A stretch of DNA of 64,000 nucleotides, from positions 65,515,297 through 65,579,296 of the forward strand of contig NC_084836.1 in the NCBI RefSeq assembly GCF_033115175.1, read 5' to 3'. The notes below the pieces were generated by a model. That model was not told the DNA's origin and did not search any database. It was given only the letters and a program-made list of their open reading frames with translations. Shown here one piece after another: positions 22,408 through 36,340 of the stretch; within the stretch, counting starts at the first letter, position 1, and the number at the start of each line of letters is the position of its first letter. A program made the translations under genes and the position numbers. This stretch comes from Lepus europaeus (taxonomy: Eukaryota; Chordata; Mammalia; Lagomorpha; Leporidae).

Positions 22408-23984
22408 TGCCTCATAGACACATCACCAAGTCTCCTACCAATGAGAATCACCTTTGGGTCATTTCTTAATGTGTAACACATTTCCCTTTACAAAAGTTGC
22501 ATTTCATGAAGAATTCAAAAAAATGGGAGAGATGTCTTATTGTTTTAGGGATTGGCTTGTCTTTTGCTGTCTATCAACATTTATCATATTTAGCTTTTCC
22601 AACTCCTACTCTGTCTCATGGAGGTCACAATCCTAAAGCCACTGCTAAGAGGCACCTTGAATGTAAGGGTTAGAAGAGGAAGGAGTAGAAAATTATGTTA
22701 ACTGGAAGGGCTGAAAACCTAGGGCCATTGCATGTGAAATCTTTGCAAGATATCATGGAATTTCAACCTGCCTATGTCATTGTCATGATCTTTCCTCCTA
22801 TGCAAACCACTCTGCTTTCTAGTTAAAGTAACAGATAGTATAAATAGTATTTTAATGTATGGTCATGTTTGAGATAGCCCCCCAATTAGCTAGAATGATA
22901 AAGAATCATCCTAGAACAAAATGAAATGCTCATTTTCATTATTCTAAGTAGTAAAGTTTAATTTTTATCTTTGTTTAATAAGGTTCAGATGATATTGCCA
23001 TGGATCCATCCATAGGAAAGAGTGAGAAAATCTGGCTTTGAATCCACTTACTAAGCCTGAAAATCACTGAATCTTCTGTGATTGCTTTGTTCATCCATCA
23101 ATTCACAGTTGCCTCCCCTGTACACAAGTCTATCTCGCTGGATCATTGTGAGAACTTAATAAATTAATATATCTGACGCAGTTATAAAAATGTTTAACAT
23201 ATGGTGAAAGCTCTATAGGGTTTGACTCTGGAGAAAATGGTCTCTAACCAATGACTGGAAAACCCTTGGGATTAGGATCACACTGTGTGTGAAAGGTTCG
23301 GTCTAGAATCAACAGTAATCAATAGATTAAGACCAAGAGTCACATAAGAACAACAGCAAAATAGGGTAGGAATTACCTGTTTGGCCAGCACATGTTAGAA
23401 TGTAGTCAGATGAAATTAGCTTTGTTCTCCTACCTTTCTACATGGTGCCAATATCTCCATTTTGTGCTCTCAGCCAGTTTCCGTCTGTCACCACCACCAC
23501 CACTAACACACACACACACACACACATCACATACCCATGTGCAACTTCTCCCATCTTCAGCCAGAATTTGATCAGGGCATTTGAGGCAGTTTAAATATCT
23601 ATAGCATCTCAATATTACTATCCAAGACCAGTTTGTTTCTCCACTACTTTTTGGTGTAACCTTCCTAAAAGTCATCATAAAGTCTATAGTGCTTGTGAAA
23701 AAACTGACGCCTCTAACACTGGGAATTGGTACATTGTAGTGAAACTCCAAATCGCCCCATCCTTATTTCCACAACAACACTAGGTATAAGATCCAGTGTG
23801 CAAATTCCCTAAGAACCTCATACTCATCAGTCCCAAACTGAGACTATGCTGACATACTTTGTAAACTACTCTGTTACTGTGTCTTTCCAAAGTTTCAGAC
23901 AGGATCTGATCAAAGCTATTTTACAATAATCCAGTGCATCATGTAATTAAAGTTGGTTTTAAAGACACATTTGTCCGGGTGGGC
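22408..23984. other. Unique DNA, no gene seen
   Basis: It contains a CA dinucleotide run at about 23505-23526. It is conserved in unit 2 (44382-45944) with scattered substitutions and small indels. Confidence 0.6.
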
Positions 23985-24300
23985 ATTGTGGCACGGTGGG
24001 GTAAGTCAGCCCTTAGGACACCTGTGTAACAAGTAGAGTGTTGGTTGAGTTCTAGCTGCTCTGCTGCTGATGCAGCTTTCAGCTGATGTGCCTGGGAAGG
24101 CAGTGGATGATGTCCCAATTACATGGTTCCCTGCCACCTGCACTGGAGACTCAGATGGAGTTCCCAGTTCCTGGCTTCATCCTGACCCAGCCCTGGTTGA
24201 CATGGGCATTGGAGAGTGAACCAGAGATGGAAGATATCTCTTTGTCTCTCCCTTTCTCTCTGTCACTCTGCTTTTCAATACATACATACATAAATAAATA
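23985..24300 (+). repeat. C-type SINE, diverged
   Basis: It runs from 'gggtgggcattgtggcacgg' to 'catacataaataaataactc'. Counterpart at 45945-46270. Confidence 0.87.
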
Positions 24301-24504
24301 ACTCTTTATAAAAAGAGAGACACTTGTTTATTTAAATAGTACTTAATTTGTTGTTGTGTCACATGCAGTCACTAGGAGCAGTTCTCTGGTTCTTATTTTT
24401 TTAATGTTATATTCTAGCTTGGATTACTTAAGTGTTATGAGATATATTATTCTGCATTAATTTCATTATAAAATATGTTTATATGCTTGGATCTAATTCC
24501 TGTT

Positions 24505-24845
24505 ATTAAGCCCAGGAGGTAAAGCCACTGTCTGCCATGTCAGTATCCCATACGAATGTTAGTTAGTGTAGTGGCTGTTCCACTTCCTATTTAGCTCCCT
24601 GCTCATGTGCCTGGGAAATCCATGGATGGAAGATGGTCTAAATCCTTGGGCCTCTGCACCATGTGGGAGTCCCAGAAGAAGCTCCTGGCTCCTGGTTTCA
24701 GCCCAACCCAACTCTGGCCATCCTGTCCATTTGGGGAATAAACCAGCTTGTGGAAGATTCTCTCTCTCTCTCTCTCTCTCCCTCCCTCTGTTTTTCTCTG
24801 TCTTTGTAAACTATATCTTTTGAATAAATAAGTCCTTAAAAATAA
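24505..24845 (+). repeat. C-type SINE
   Basis: It runs from 'taagcccaggaggtaaagcc' to 'aaataagtccttaaaaataaa'. Copies are at 1-298 (partial) and 46470-46815. The CT tract length differs among the three. Confidence 0.85.
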
Positions 24846-25287
24846 ATAAGTAAATTACTTTCCTTGAAGTTCTTTACAATTCAACCTCTTAATTCACTTT
24901 ACTCCAGCTCTAGCAACATCACTCTTACCATATCAGAGTTTGTTACTCATTAAAAGAACAGCTTATGCATAATTCTTTGACGTCACAAGGGGTTCTCTCA
25001 GCAAATAGACAACATTTGTTTTCAATCTCAAGATAAAATTTCTGTATTATTCTTCTAAAATATTGGAATAAGGATAAACATTTAAATTCTAAATATTACA
25101 TGAAATATTTGCTTTAACTTCATAATTAAACAACAATACATTTCTGGCACTCTTACATAGACCTGACTCAGGGCCATGATACAAAAATTTCTTTGAGAAT
25201 GTTGGTCAGTGTGAATGATGCAAAGATTACTCATGAGAATCCATTTACATCTGGAAGAGTTTTTTTTTTTTTTAATTGATATTATTG

Positions 25288-25612
25288 GGCGGTGCTGTAG
25301 TGCAGTGGGTTAACGTCCTGGCCTGAAGCGCCAGCATCCCATCTGGCCACCGATTTGAGAGCTGGCTGTTCCACTTCAGATTCAGCTCTCTGCTATGGCC
25401 TGAGAAAGCAGTAGAAGATGGTTCAAGTCCATGGGCCCCTGCACCCACATGGAGACCTGGAAGAAGCTCCTCACTCCTGGCTTTGGATGGGCTCAGCTCT
25501 GGCTGTTGCGGCTAATTGGGGGAGTGAACAAGCAGATGGAAGACCTGCCTCTCCTCCCTCAATGTATAACTCTGACTTTCAAGTAAATAAATAAATGTTC
25601 AAAAAAGTAAAT
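25288..25612 (+). repeat. C-type SINE
   Basis: Counterpart of 736-1066 and 47270-47605. Confidence 0.88.
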
Positions 25613-26195
25613 TTTTTTTACTGTTTTTGTCATTGTTTATTGTGACTTTCCCAGGAGAAATATGAGTGACATATTTATTCATTTTAATAACAATGGGTAG
25701 GTTAAATTATCATCATTCATGTCAAGGTGTTTGGAAACAAAACCAAGAGAAAATAGAGTTCATGAAATCACATCTAATAATCTCCTAAGTAGTAATATAG
25801 ATAGATACTCATGTCAGTAGAGGTTATGTATAATATCTACTACTACATATGGTTTCAGCTTATTAGTTAGGCATCTATATTTTAAACAAGAATAATGGAG
25901 CTATGGCATCAAGTGATATTAATTTCTTCTTTATGGCAATAGAGTCAATTCACGTTCTCAAAAATCATAGAAATTTTGCCATTAGAGATGCAGAAATTAA
26001 AAATAGCAAATGGGGCCTTTAATGATTTATGGCTTTAATAAGTTGAATTTTTCCCTGTGCTTCAATTGCTCTATTTAAAAAGGAGTTTAAATTTTAAGAC
26101 TATTTCAAATTATTAAATGGCATTATGTAAATAAATATGCTCCATGAATCTTATATCACTTAGTAGGCTCCAAGTAGCTGTATTAATTATTATTT

Positions 26196-26537
26196 TTTAA
26201 AAATTTTTTGACAGGCAGAGTGGACAGAGAGAGAGAGAGACAGAGAGAAAGGTCTTCCTGCCACTGGTTCACCCTCCAATGGCCGCCGCGGTTGGCGCGC
26301 TGCAGCCGGCGCACCGCACTGATCCGAAGGCAGGAGCCAGGTGCTTCTCCTGGTCTCCCATGGGGTGCAGGGCCCAAGCACTTGGGCCATCCTCCACTGC
26401 ACTCCCTGGCCACAGCAGAGAGCTGGCCTGGAAGAGGGGCAACCGGGAGAGAATCTGGCGCCCTGACAGGGACTAGAACCCAGTGTGCCGGCACCGCAGG
26501 TGGAGGATTAGCCTATTGAGTTTGCAGCGCCAGCCAT
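26196..26537 (-). repeat. Young C-type SINE, minus orientation
   Basis: Counterpart of 1655-1995, with the same flanking 'gtattaattatt' duplication. Confidence 0.92.
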
Positions 26538-28025
26538 GTATTAATTATTTTACTTTCTTTTAGTTGGAATTTACTTCCAACATGAGAAGGAAATTCCTAG
26601 TCGTTGTTATTTATTGAAGGCACTACTTATCCCATTACCAAATACTAACATTTCATTTGACCCTTTTAATATGCCTATGCAACTTTATCCTTATTTGGAA
26701 TTGAAGAACTGAGGCTAGCAAGATTATATAACTTAAACTAATTCATGTAGCTACGAAATATCAAATATAATTTCTGCCTACACTAACTGCATTCCCTGAA
26801 ACACAGTTCGAAATGGACTGTATTTCATTAAAAGCAGAGACAACAAATAGTAATTTCCTGCTTTTAATCCATAGAAAACGGATAGGTTGCTATAATCCAA
26901 GACATAATAACCCATTTATACACTTTTCAGTATGTCAGGTTTCAAAATACAACCCAATCAATATAGCCCTTTGAAGTTGGTTAAAGTTGAGTTGAGTAAT
27001 GAAGCAGCATTCAGATTTGATGGACTTCCATTTCCTCCCATATGTCTCTGACTTACCTCTGATTTTCATATCGTTCCACTAACACTCAAAATGGCTGCAA
27101 TAGCAAAAACATAGCCAGCAAATTCCGTTGAGGGAATTCAGGCAAACAAGTGCTCTGAGCATCATTGCCTCTCTTTTCCGTTGAAGATGTTTGCTTTACT
27201 TTGTCAATAACTTTGTTCTAATTTACCCACATTAAAGACAGTGGACATAGTTACTTTGCATTTAAAGGGTGAAAAACAGCCATGTATAAAATGGAGAACA
27301 GTATCAGAGGATGTTCTAAAATTGTCAGTGGTGTCCACACAGAGTCTATCTCACGTGAGCTACTTAATATAGCTCCCCCACGGGCTCAGGGAATTAATTC
27401 AGTGAATCAAAACTGGCAAAGAAGGAATGAACACAAAACACTAAGGAATATAAAACAGAATACACGTTAGTATTTAGCTTGGAAATTGAATCTTGGGAGA
27501 CAGTGCCCAAAGAGACAAAGCAAACAATAACAAATAAACACCACCACCAAGTGTGGGTGATGTGTTCCTTTGGTATCACTTTCCAGGCACAGATAGCAAT
27601 CAAATACCTTAATTCGCAGTATAGGTGTCCACCCAGCCCTCCCTACCATTTTGAATACTGGGATGCTACTATATTACACTATATATGTGAGTTGTCTTGG
27701 TTGTAAACAAGAGTAAAGCTCTGAATTTATGGAAAAGACAAAAGAAGACAAATACATTAATTCTCACTCACAGAGATAGGGTTCAGTAAAATTATTCTAC
27801 AACATACTAATCAATTTAGGAAGACACTTCATGAAAGAAAAATTGAAAGTTAAGTAGTTTTTAGTGCAAAAATCCATGCAGATTTTTTTCATACGTTGCA
27901 GTTTGCAGCAACATTTTAATGACCTCTCTATGCATGTATTTCAAAAATGCTTTGCACCAAAAAATGGTCTTTTAACTCTATTTTCCACAAATTTTTTCAG
28001 GTTAATATTTTCTTCATTAGTTTTT
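26538..28025. other. Unique sequence, no gene seen
   Basis: Counterpart of 1996-3485, with fewer than 1% differences over most of its length. Confidence 0.6.
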
Positions 28026-28330
28026 TAAAAAAGATTTATTTTTTATTTGAAAGACAGAGTTACAGAGAAAGGTAAAGACAGAGAGGGTTCACTCCACAGA
28101 TGGCAGCAATGGCCGGGGCTATGCCGATATGAAGTCAGGAGCCAGGAGCTTCTTGAGGATCTCCCACATGGGTGCAGGGCCCAAGGACTTGGGGCGTGTT
28201 TTACTGCTTTCCTAGGCCATAGCAGAGAGCTGGATTTGAAGAGAAGCAGCTGGGACTAGAACCAGAGCCCATATGGAATGCTGGTGCTTCTGGCCAGGGC
28301 TTCAACCCACTGCGCCACCGTGCCGGTCCC
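28026..28330 (-). repeat. C-type SINE, minus orientation
   Basis: Counterpart of 3486-3790. Confidence 0.92.
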
Positions 28331-30406
28331 CATTAGTTTTTGAGATAGAATGTTTCTAAATTACATTATCATTAAGGGCTTAATTTTCCATTAAATGAAG
28401 AACTTAAAAAATAAAAAGACTACAGTTAAGCAAGAAAATAAGCTAGGGCTATAAACAATAATCAGATGAGGTGTTCAACTTCATTCATATAAAATAAAAT
28501 TAAAATTAATCAGAAAATCACTAAAAACGTAGTGGCATATAATTCCTATCAATTTTGGAAGTACCCTCATGCATCATTTTTATATCTGTTATTAAAAAGA
28601 AGGGTTGAATTAAAAAAAAATTTGCACTGAGTCTTTGTATTATTATATTTGCCTGAGGATGTAAGAAAGGTTTTTTGGATGTCATATTGGCAAAAGTTGC
28701 TATGCTGTCTCCTTTCTTGAAGACTAAATAATCAGAAAAAGGGAGAACTTGTTTGTGATTTGCTTCATAGAACCCACAAATATGGCTTTTATCTATCTTG
28801 TTCTCTCCTCCTCAGCAACCAGCATTCTATCTCTGTTGTAAGTTATCCATGGTGTTTGATGCATTACATTCTCTTTATGGCATGAACTGGGCATTTCAGC
28901 AGGTAATAAGCATCACAGTTGAAATGCTGCATTTTTTCTTCTTTTTATTTTAATTTATTTTATATTATTTTTATGATGGTCTGTTCTCTCTTGAGCCATC
29001 TCCATTCATCTTTTTATTTCCTTTGAGGACCTAAAAGGTTCTCTTCTACAAAATATTTACTTCCAGTGGCTCCAAGGTGGTGGGATAGCAAGGGAGCTTA
29101 CTGATGTAGTCCAGGAAAAGATAGTTTAATAAAAGTGGAGATAGTGTAATCTGAGGGAAGAGTTAGGGGGAAAAAATGGCAGAGGAAACTCTTCTGTAAT
29201 TAGAGGGACATGGCAGACTACATGGAGGGCATGGGCGCCCACGGCTCAGGACTCCAGCAGTGGAGAGCCTATGCACCAGCCCTGGATAGTGAAGTCAGAA
29301 GAGACCACAGTATCCTGAGACACCAGTGAAAAAGAGGCAGGAAGAGCCTTGAGGGAACGAGGCTTGAAGCTCCGTGGGGGAAAATACACCAGTCTAACTA
29401 GAGGAGAGAAACAATAAAAGGGACAGTACAGACAGATTTCTCTCTCTCCAACCACCTTACAAAGGCATACAAGCCAATAGAGCAGGCACCATTTTGGACA
29501 TACGTAACACCTTGTGCCAGCTCGTGTCTGCACCCAGCAATCAGCTGAGACTCCTGACTCTGTTGGGGAGAAATGACAGGTGGCTAGGAACTTGTTACTG
29601 TGTGAAGCTTCTGAACTGGGACTGTGGAAAAAAAAAAAACTGAAAGTGTGTGAGAGAACTCACGGTGTGGCTGAGACTTTGAGTAGTCTTGTTGGGAGAC
29701 GCCACAAGCTTGGGCAGTCGATGGCTACCTGGTGAGAAACAGTGCTGGGGAATCAGAACTTACACTGAGGACTGAACAGATCATTTGTGTGATCCTCGAG
29801 ACAAGCAGACAAATATTATACCCACTGGGGCTAGCACTCAGGCACTGATTGCCATGGAGAAGGGCTCAGCTGAGTGGAATTACTTCCCTTCTGATTAAAA
29901 TGAATAGAGAGAGAGAGAGTAGATTTACCACACCAAACCTGGCTGTGTCATCTTAGGCACATCCTTAATCCTGAAAAACTGAACAGAGCTCTCTGGCTAC
30001 ACCCACCACAACCTCTAGAGATTTACTGAAAGCAGACAGTCCACTTATCTACAGAGTCATAGTACAACAATAAAAGTCAACACAGCAGAAAAAAAGAAGA
30101 AGAAGAAGAAGAAGAAGAAGAAGAAGAAGAAGAAGAAGAAGAAGAAGAAACTATTGAGTAATTCCCCAATGCTGAACAACAAATGCAACAATCCAAGAAA
30201 CAAGAATAAGGAAGACAACATGATGTTCCCAAAAGAACATGACACTTCAATACAAGATTAAGAAGATTAAAAGATAGAAGAAGTGGAAGAAATGGGACTC
30301 AAAAAATTGATGATAAGAATACTTAGAAGTAATCAAAAACAAACACGCGAACTACTGAAATCCATGCAGGACATGAGAGAAAATCGCAAGGAGGAATCAA
30401 AATGAA

Positions 30407-31051
30407 ATGAGGAATTCAATAGAACATGAAATTGAGATTTTGAAGAGAAATCAAAATGAAATGAAGGATGCAATAGAAAAAATAAAAAATGCAGTTGAGA
30501 GCATTAAAAACAGAATCAGTGAGGCAGAAGAGAGAATATTGGACTTAGATGACAGAGCACAGGAAAGTATACAGTCAAACCAAAGACAAGAAGAGGAAAT
30601 TAGAAATCTAAAAAGTATTGTTGGGAATTTAGAGGATACTATTAAAAAACCCAGCATTTGGGTTCTAGAAGTTCCTGAAGTCATGGAGAGAGAGAAAGGA
30701 TTAAAAGGCCTTTTTAGTGAGATACTAGCAGAAAACTTCCCAGGTTTGGAGAAAGATAGAGACAGTCAAGTACAGGAAGCACATAGAACTCCCAATCAAC
30801 ATGACCTTAAAAGATCCTTGCCAGGACACATTGTAATCAAACTCAACACAGTGAAATATAAAGACAAGATTCTAAAATGTGCAAGAGAGAAACACCAGAT
30901 AGGTTTCAGAGGATCTCCAACTAGACTCACAGCAGACTTCTCATCACAATTCCTACAGGCCAGGAGGGAATGGCGAGATATAGCCCAAGTACTAAGAGAA
31001 AAACTTGCCATCCCAGATATTATATCCTGCAAAGCTCTCATTTGTGAATGA
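30407..31051 (+). pseudogene. L1 ORF1, nearly open (unit 2 copy)
   Basis: A 214-codon open frame covers the coiled coil and RRM regions without the stop seen at 6148 in unit 1 ('IKKPSIWVLEVPE' here). It still ends early at 31049-31051 because of the frame shift shared with unit 1 just before the normal C-terminus. The first part of a full-length ORF1 is also missing. Confidence 0.85.
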
Positions 31052-31301
31052 AGGTGAAATAAAGACCTTCCATAGCAAACAGGAATTGAAAAAATTTGTC
31101 ACCACTTGTCCAGCCCTGCAAAAGATTCTTAAAGCTGTGTTACTCACAGAAACAGAGAAACACAGTCATCAATAAGAAATAAGGTAAAGGAAGAAAATCT
31201 CTCAGCAAAAGATCACAGGAAGTTCAAAGTCTATATTAGAAATATCATTGGAAAAAAGGCAGGGCAAAGTCACTACTTATCAATAGTCACACTTAATGTA
31301 A

Positions 31302-31931
31302 ATGGCCTCAACTCTCCAGTTAAAAGACACGGACTGGCCCAATGGATTAAAAAAACAAAACCCATCTATTTGCTGCTTACAAGAAGCACATCTTTCCAAC
31401 AAAGCTGCATGCAGACTGAAAGTGAAAGATTGGAAAAAGATATTCCATGCGAACAGAAACAAAAAAAGAGCTGGTGTAGCCATCTTAATATCAGACAAAA
31501 TAGACTTTAACACAAAAACTGTTAAGAGAGACAAAGAGGAGCACTATATAATGGTTAAGGGATCAATTCAACAGGAAGATGTAACTATTATAAACATATA
31601 TGCACCAAATTACAGGGCACCAGCCTATTTAAAAGAGTTGTTAAGGGACTTAAAGGGAGACTTAGACCCCAATACAATAGTATTGGAGGACTTCAAGACT
31701 CCACTTTCAACAATGGACAGATCAACCAGACAGAAGATCAACAAGGAAACAGCAGATTTAATGGACACTATAGACCAAATGGATCTAACAGATATCTACA
31801 GAACTTTTCATCCTACAGTTGAAGAATACACATTCTTCTCAGCAGTGCATGGCACTTACTCTAGGATTGACCACATACTAGGCCGTAAAGCAAGTCTCAG
31901 CAAATTCAAAAGAAACGAAATCATACCATGA
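31302..31931 (+). pseudogene. L1 ORF2 endonuclease domain (unit 2 copy)
   Basis: The translation is the same as at 6791-7420, including the altered 'EDFK' in place of GDFN and the same terminal stop. Confidence 0.85.
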
Positions 31932-32097
31932 ATCTTCTTTGACCACAATGGAATGAGCTGGAAATGAGCAACTCAGGAATCCCTAGAGCATATGCAAATA
32001 TATGGAGACTGAACAACATGCTCCTGAATGAACACTAGGTCATAGAAGAAATCAAAATAGAAATCAAAAACTTTCTGGAAGCAAACGAAGATAACAA

Positions 32098-32166
32098 CAA
32101 ATCACAGCCTGTTGCCAGGCAAACTCCTTTGCCAGGTGGTTTCAAAGCCATCCATCCAATCACAGC
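32098..32166. repeat. LTR-like scrap inside L1 ORF2 (unit 2 copy)
   Basis: Counterpart of 7587-7655. It is slightly closer to the neighbouring LTR ('gttgccagg' here, 'gttgtcagg' in unit 1). Confidence 0.8.
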
Positions 32167-33114
32167 AACACTACATCAGAAAAATCATCCACCCAGACCA
32201 AGTGGGATTTATCCCTGGCATGCAGTGGTGGTTCAACATTTGCAAATCAATCAATGTGATAGACATTAACAAACTGCAGAAGAAAAACCATATGATTATC
32301 TCAATAGACGCAGAGAAAGCATTTGATAAAATACAACACCCTTTCATGATGAAAACTCTAAGCAAATTGGGTATAGAAAGAACATTCCTCAAAACAATCA
32401 AGGCAATCTATGAAAAACCCATGGCCAGCATCATATTGAATGGGGAAAAGTTGGAAGTATTTCCATTGAGATCTGGTGCTAGACAGGGATGCCCACTCTC
32501 ACCATTGCTATTCAATATAGTACTGGAAGTTGTAGCCAGAGTCTTTAGGCAAGAAACAGAAATTAAAGGGATACCAATTGGGAAGGAAGAAGTCAAACTA
32601 TCCCTCTTTGCAGATGATATAATTCTTTATTTAGGGGACCCAAAGAACTCCACTAAGAGACTATTGGAACTCATAGAAGAGTTTGGCAAACTAGCAGGAT
32701 ATAAAATCAATGCACAAAAGTCAACAGCCTTTGTATACACAGACATTTCCATGGCTGAGAAAGAACTTCTAAGATCAATCCCATTCACAATAGCTATAAA
32801 AACAGTCAAATACCTTGGAATAAAGTTAACCAAGGATGTCAAAGATCTCTACAATGAGAATTATAAAATCTTAAAGAAAGAAATAGAAGAGGATACCAAA
32901 AAATGGAAAAATTTTCCATGTTCATGAATCGGAAGAATCAATATCATCAAAATGTCCATTCTTCCAAAAGCAACTTATAGATTCAATGTGATACCAATCA
33001 AAATACCAAAAAGATTCTTCTCAAATCTGGAAAAAAAGATACTAAAATGCATATGGAGGCACAGGAGACTTGAACAGCTAAAGCAATCTTGGACAACAAA
33101 AACAAAGACAGAGG
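32167..33114 (+). pseudogene. L1 ORF2 reverse transcriptase domain (unit 2 copy)
   Basis: Counterpart of 7657-8603. The open frame 32112-32927 contains '[14 protein letters not shown]' and 'FADDIILYL', followed by a stop and further out-of-frame L1 sequence up to the ERV junction. Confidence 0.85.
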
Positions 33115-35970
33115 TGTTGCTGTGGATTCGTTCTGAGAGGAGGAACATGGCAGGGGCAAGAGGTGTGGAGTTACTACACATACACCAGGAGTCGCGTGAA
33201 AGCAGGCCAGAGGCGAGCAGCCCACAGACTCATTTATTTCAGTTGGTACAGCAGCTTACATAGCTGAGGCAGCCAATCTGGTCAAGGGGTGATTTATGCC
33301 CTAAACAATCACAGCCTGTTGCCAGGCAGGCTCCTTTGCCAGGTTGTTTCAAAGCCATCCAATCACAGCCCATTGCCAGGCAGGCTCCGTGGCCATGTGG
33401 TATCTGATGCCATTCCTGAGTAACTGACACTCACTTGCCAGTGACCATCTTGACATGGCCTTCTCATTCCACCACATTTCCTTATTTTTGTTTCTTTTTG
33501 AGCAACGGGAGGCATGATTCTTGGCCATACCATTGTTGACCCTGTTTCCATGTGGTCTCCATACACATTGTACCTGTCTTAGGTTGTCCCCCAGGGGATC
33601 TTACCCATCATTGACTAACCAGCCCTTAAAAAGGGAGACCACAGGAGTGCACTCAGATGGTGGTAGGAATGAGGAACAATGGTAATCAGGAATGGCTTGA
33701 CCACACACAGGCTGTGGGCCATTCCAGGCTGACCAGAGTTAAGCAGGGGTATAAAACAGTAGTGGATGTGGCTATGGGCAGTTCCTCAGGGTAGGATGAT
33801 AGGGCAGGTGCTTGACAATTGGTAGCAGGTTTGTCCACTAACAAGGCAGACTCTCAGTCTTGTTCAGCTGGTTCTGGTTGACAGTTGCAGGCTTGATGTT
33901 TCTGGCTGGTACCCAAATGAGCTGTTCTGTATTCTCTGGAAAGACACAAGCATATCCTCGGTCCTTGGTTAGCAGAGGGTATGGTCCCTTCCATTCTCCT
34001 GTCAGGGAGTCTTTCCACCTAACCATAGGGGCTGGGGTCTGAGATGGAAAGGATCCCCAGTGTTTATAAGCTGGGCTGACACCTTGGGAATCAAAAGTAA
34101 GAAAATTGATAGTGAAAAGGACTTCAGTCAAAGCAAGCTGTGGGTCTGGGAGCATATGATTGTTTTTCTGTCTTTGTAAGAGATCTTTAATTGTCCTATG
34201 AGTTCTTTCAATGATTGCCTGTCCCTGTGGGTTGTATGGGATACCTGTGACAGACTGTATGTTCCAGGACCTCAGGAAGGAATTAAATTTCTGTGATGTA
34301 TATGCTGGCTCCCTATCTGTCTTTATGGTCCAGGGAACACTGAGGACCAGCATGGATGACTTAACCGCCTTTATCACATTACTAGCCTTTTCTCCAGATT
34401 GGGCTGTTGCAAATACAGCCTTTGAATAAGTATCTACCACCACATGGACAAACTTAAAATTACCAAAGGAGTTAATGTGGGTGACTTCCACTTGCCAGAG
34501 CTTATTAGGAGCAAGGCCTCACAGGTTCACTCCTGCCTGTTGCAGTGGGCCTAATGGGGTGAAGGGGGCACAATTCTTGCAAGAGTGCACTAGGTGATTG
34601 CATTGGCTCATTGTTAGCGCTGGGAAAAGCAATTTTATGTTGCTTGCTGACATATGAAATTTTTGGTGTAGAATATGGGCTTGTTCTAGGTGTCTGATGG
34701 AAGCTGTGTTGCAGGAGATAAGACGATTAACATTTTCATTGCCTTGGAAAATAAAGCCAGGTAACCCAGTATGTGATCTTACGTGTGATATATACCATGG
34801 GTGTTTTCTATTCTCAGTTAGCTCTTTAAGTGTTGTGAACATCTGGTCAATTGGCTTATTGGTTGGGATAAAGACTGCAAAAGGGAACCTCTTTGCTACC
34901 TGTACTTGTATTTGCTGTCCGAAAATATACTTGCCAGCCCACCCTGGCTAAGGAGTAGAACCTTGACTATTGCCCTTATTTCTCCCAACGGCAGATCCTG
35001 TAAGGTTCTACATGGATCTTATCTTTTTCTGTTGAGAATTTGATCACTATTCCAAACAGTGACTTGGCATCCGTAAACGCACACAGTGCCATGGGTATAG
35101 GTTGATTAGCAGGGAAAGCATGTTTTGGATAGTCTATTTCCAAGGTTTGTAAGGTTTGGAGTAGTCTGTCTGCTGGCAGGTGATTGTCAACCTGTCCTGC
35201 AGAATTTATCATTAAAGTTTGAAAGAGCGTGCTATTCTGCATCAATGTGGACAGTTCTAATTGGGATAGAGGTAGGACCACTATGTCTGATTCTGCATTA
35301 AATATCTTATTGGCATAATATCTGAATTTAAGTCCCATCATAAGGATGGCATCTACTTTGCTAACTATTTTTCGACACTCGCTTCAGGCTATGTATGGCC
35401 AAAAAAGTGGTCTGTGTTGTTGCCAAATAACTCCTCAGGGGACCTTGAGGGTAGATATGATGATGGCAAAAAAGGCACTTGAGGGTCATATCTAAAGTGT
35501 TTATTTTTTTTAGACAGGAAGAGTGGACAGTGAGAGAGAGAGACAGAGAGAAAAGTCTTTCTTTTTGCCATTGGTTCACCCTCCAATGGCGGCTGTGGCC
35601 GACACGCTGCAGCCGGCGCACCATGCTGATCCAAAGCCAGGAGCCAGGTGCTTCTCCTGGTCTCCCATGGGGTGCAGGGCCCAAGCACCTGGGCCATCCT
35701 CCACTGCACTCCCTGGCCACAGCAGAGAGCTGGCCTGGAAGAGGGGCAACCAGGACAGAATCCACCGCCCTGACCGGGACTAGAACCTGGTGTGCCAGTG
35801 CCGTAAGGTGGAGGATTAGCCTATTGAGCCGCGGCACTGGCCCTAAAGGTTTTTAATTTGACAACTGGGTGTTGATCTTTTCTATAGTGGATTCGGCTGC
35901 TGATATCAATGTGACTTTTGAGGAAGGGCTGTTCCCCTTAGTCAGTAAATCGAATTCCCTCTCAACCGAC
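33115..35970 (-). mobile_element. Class II ERV fossil, partial (unit 2 copy)
   Basis: Counterpart of 8604-11458: LTR at the left, then integrase, RNase H and connection-region remnants reading leftward. It is broken, with no env, gag or second LTR recognised. A SINE lies at 35502-35842. Confidence 0.85.
35502..35842 (-). repeat. Young C-type SINE in the ERV fossil
   Basis: Counterpart of 10986-11330. Confidence 0.9.
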
Positions 35971-36340
35971 AGAATGGGTGAAAATATTTGCAAACTATGA
36001 AACTTTACTGAAAGGATTAATAACCAGAATCTACAAAGAGATCAAGAAACTTCACAACAACAAAACAAACAACTCACTTAAGAGATGGGCCAAGGACCTC
36101 AATAGACATTTTTCAAAAGAGGAAATCCAAATGGCCAACAGACACATGAAAAAATGCTCAGGATCACTAGCCATCAGGGAAATGCAAATAAAAACCACAA
36201 TGAGGTTTCTCCTCACCACAGTTAGAATGGCTTACATACAGAAACCAACTAACAGCAGATGCTGGTGAGGATGTGGGGAAAAAGGCACACGAATCCACTG
36301 TTGGTGGGAATGCAAACAGGTAAAGCCACTATGGAAGTCA
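35971..36340 (+). mobile_element. L1 ORF2 C-terminal fragment (unit 2 copy)
   Basis: Counterpart of 11459-11828. The unrecognised segment follows at 36341-36660 and unique AT-rich DNA continues to 38305. Confidence 0.85.

Larger units (their letters stand above)
1281..25821. repeat. Tandem segmental duplication, unit 1 (about 24.5 kb)
   Basis: The sequence aligns nearly end to end with 25822-47820. The left boundary is inferred from where the last copy stops (47820): the bases just before that point are followed in both earlier copies by 'ggttatgtataatatc', which marks the unit start. Unit 1 carries OR-a (13837-14772) and an intact OR-b (20836-21774). Divergence from unit 2 is uneven: well under 1% over much of the first 12 kb, several percent near 12.7-12.9 kb, zero across OR-a, and a few percent further right. 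Confidence 0.85.
29064..33114 (+). mobile_element. LINE-1, degenerate (unit 2 copy)
   Basis: Counterpart of 4525-8603 with the same internal gap, the same LTR-like scrap (32098-32166) and the same junction to an ERV fossil. The GAA microsatellite is at 30096-30149. Confidence 0.9.
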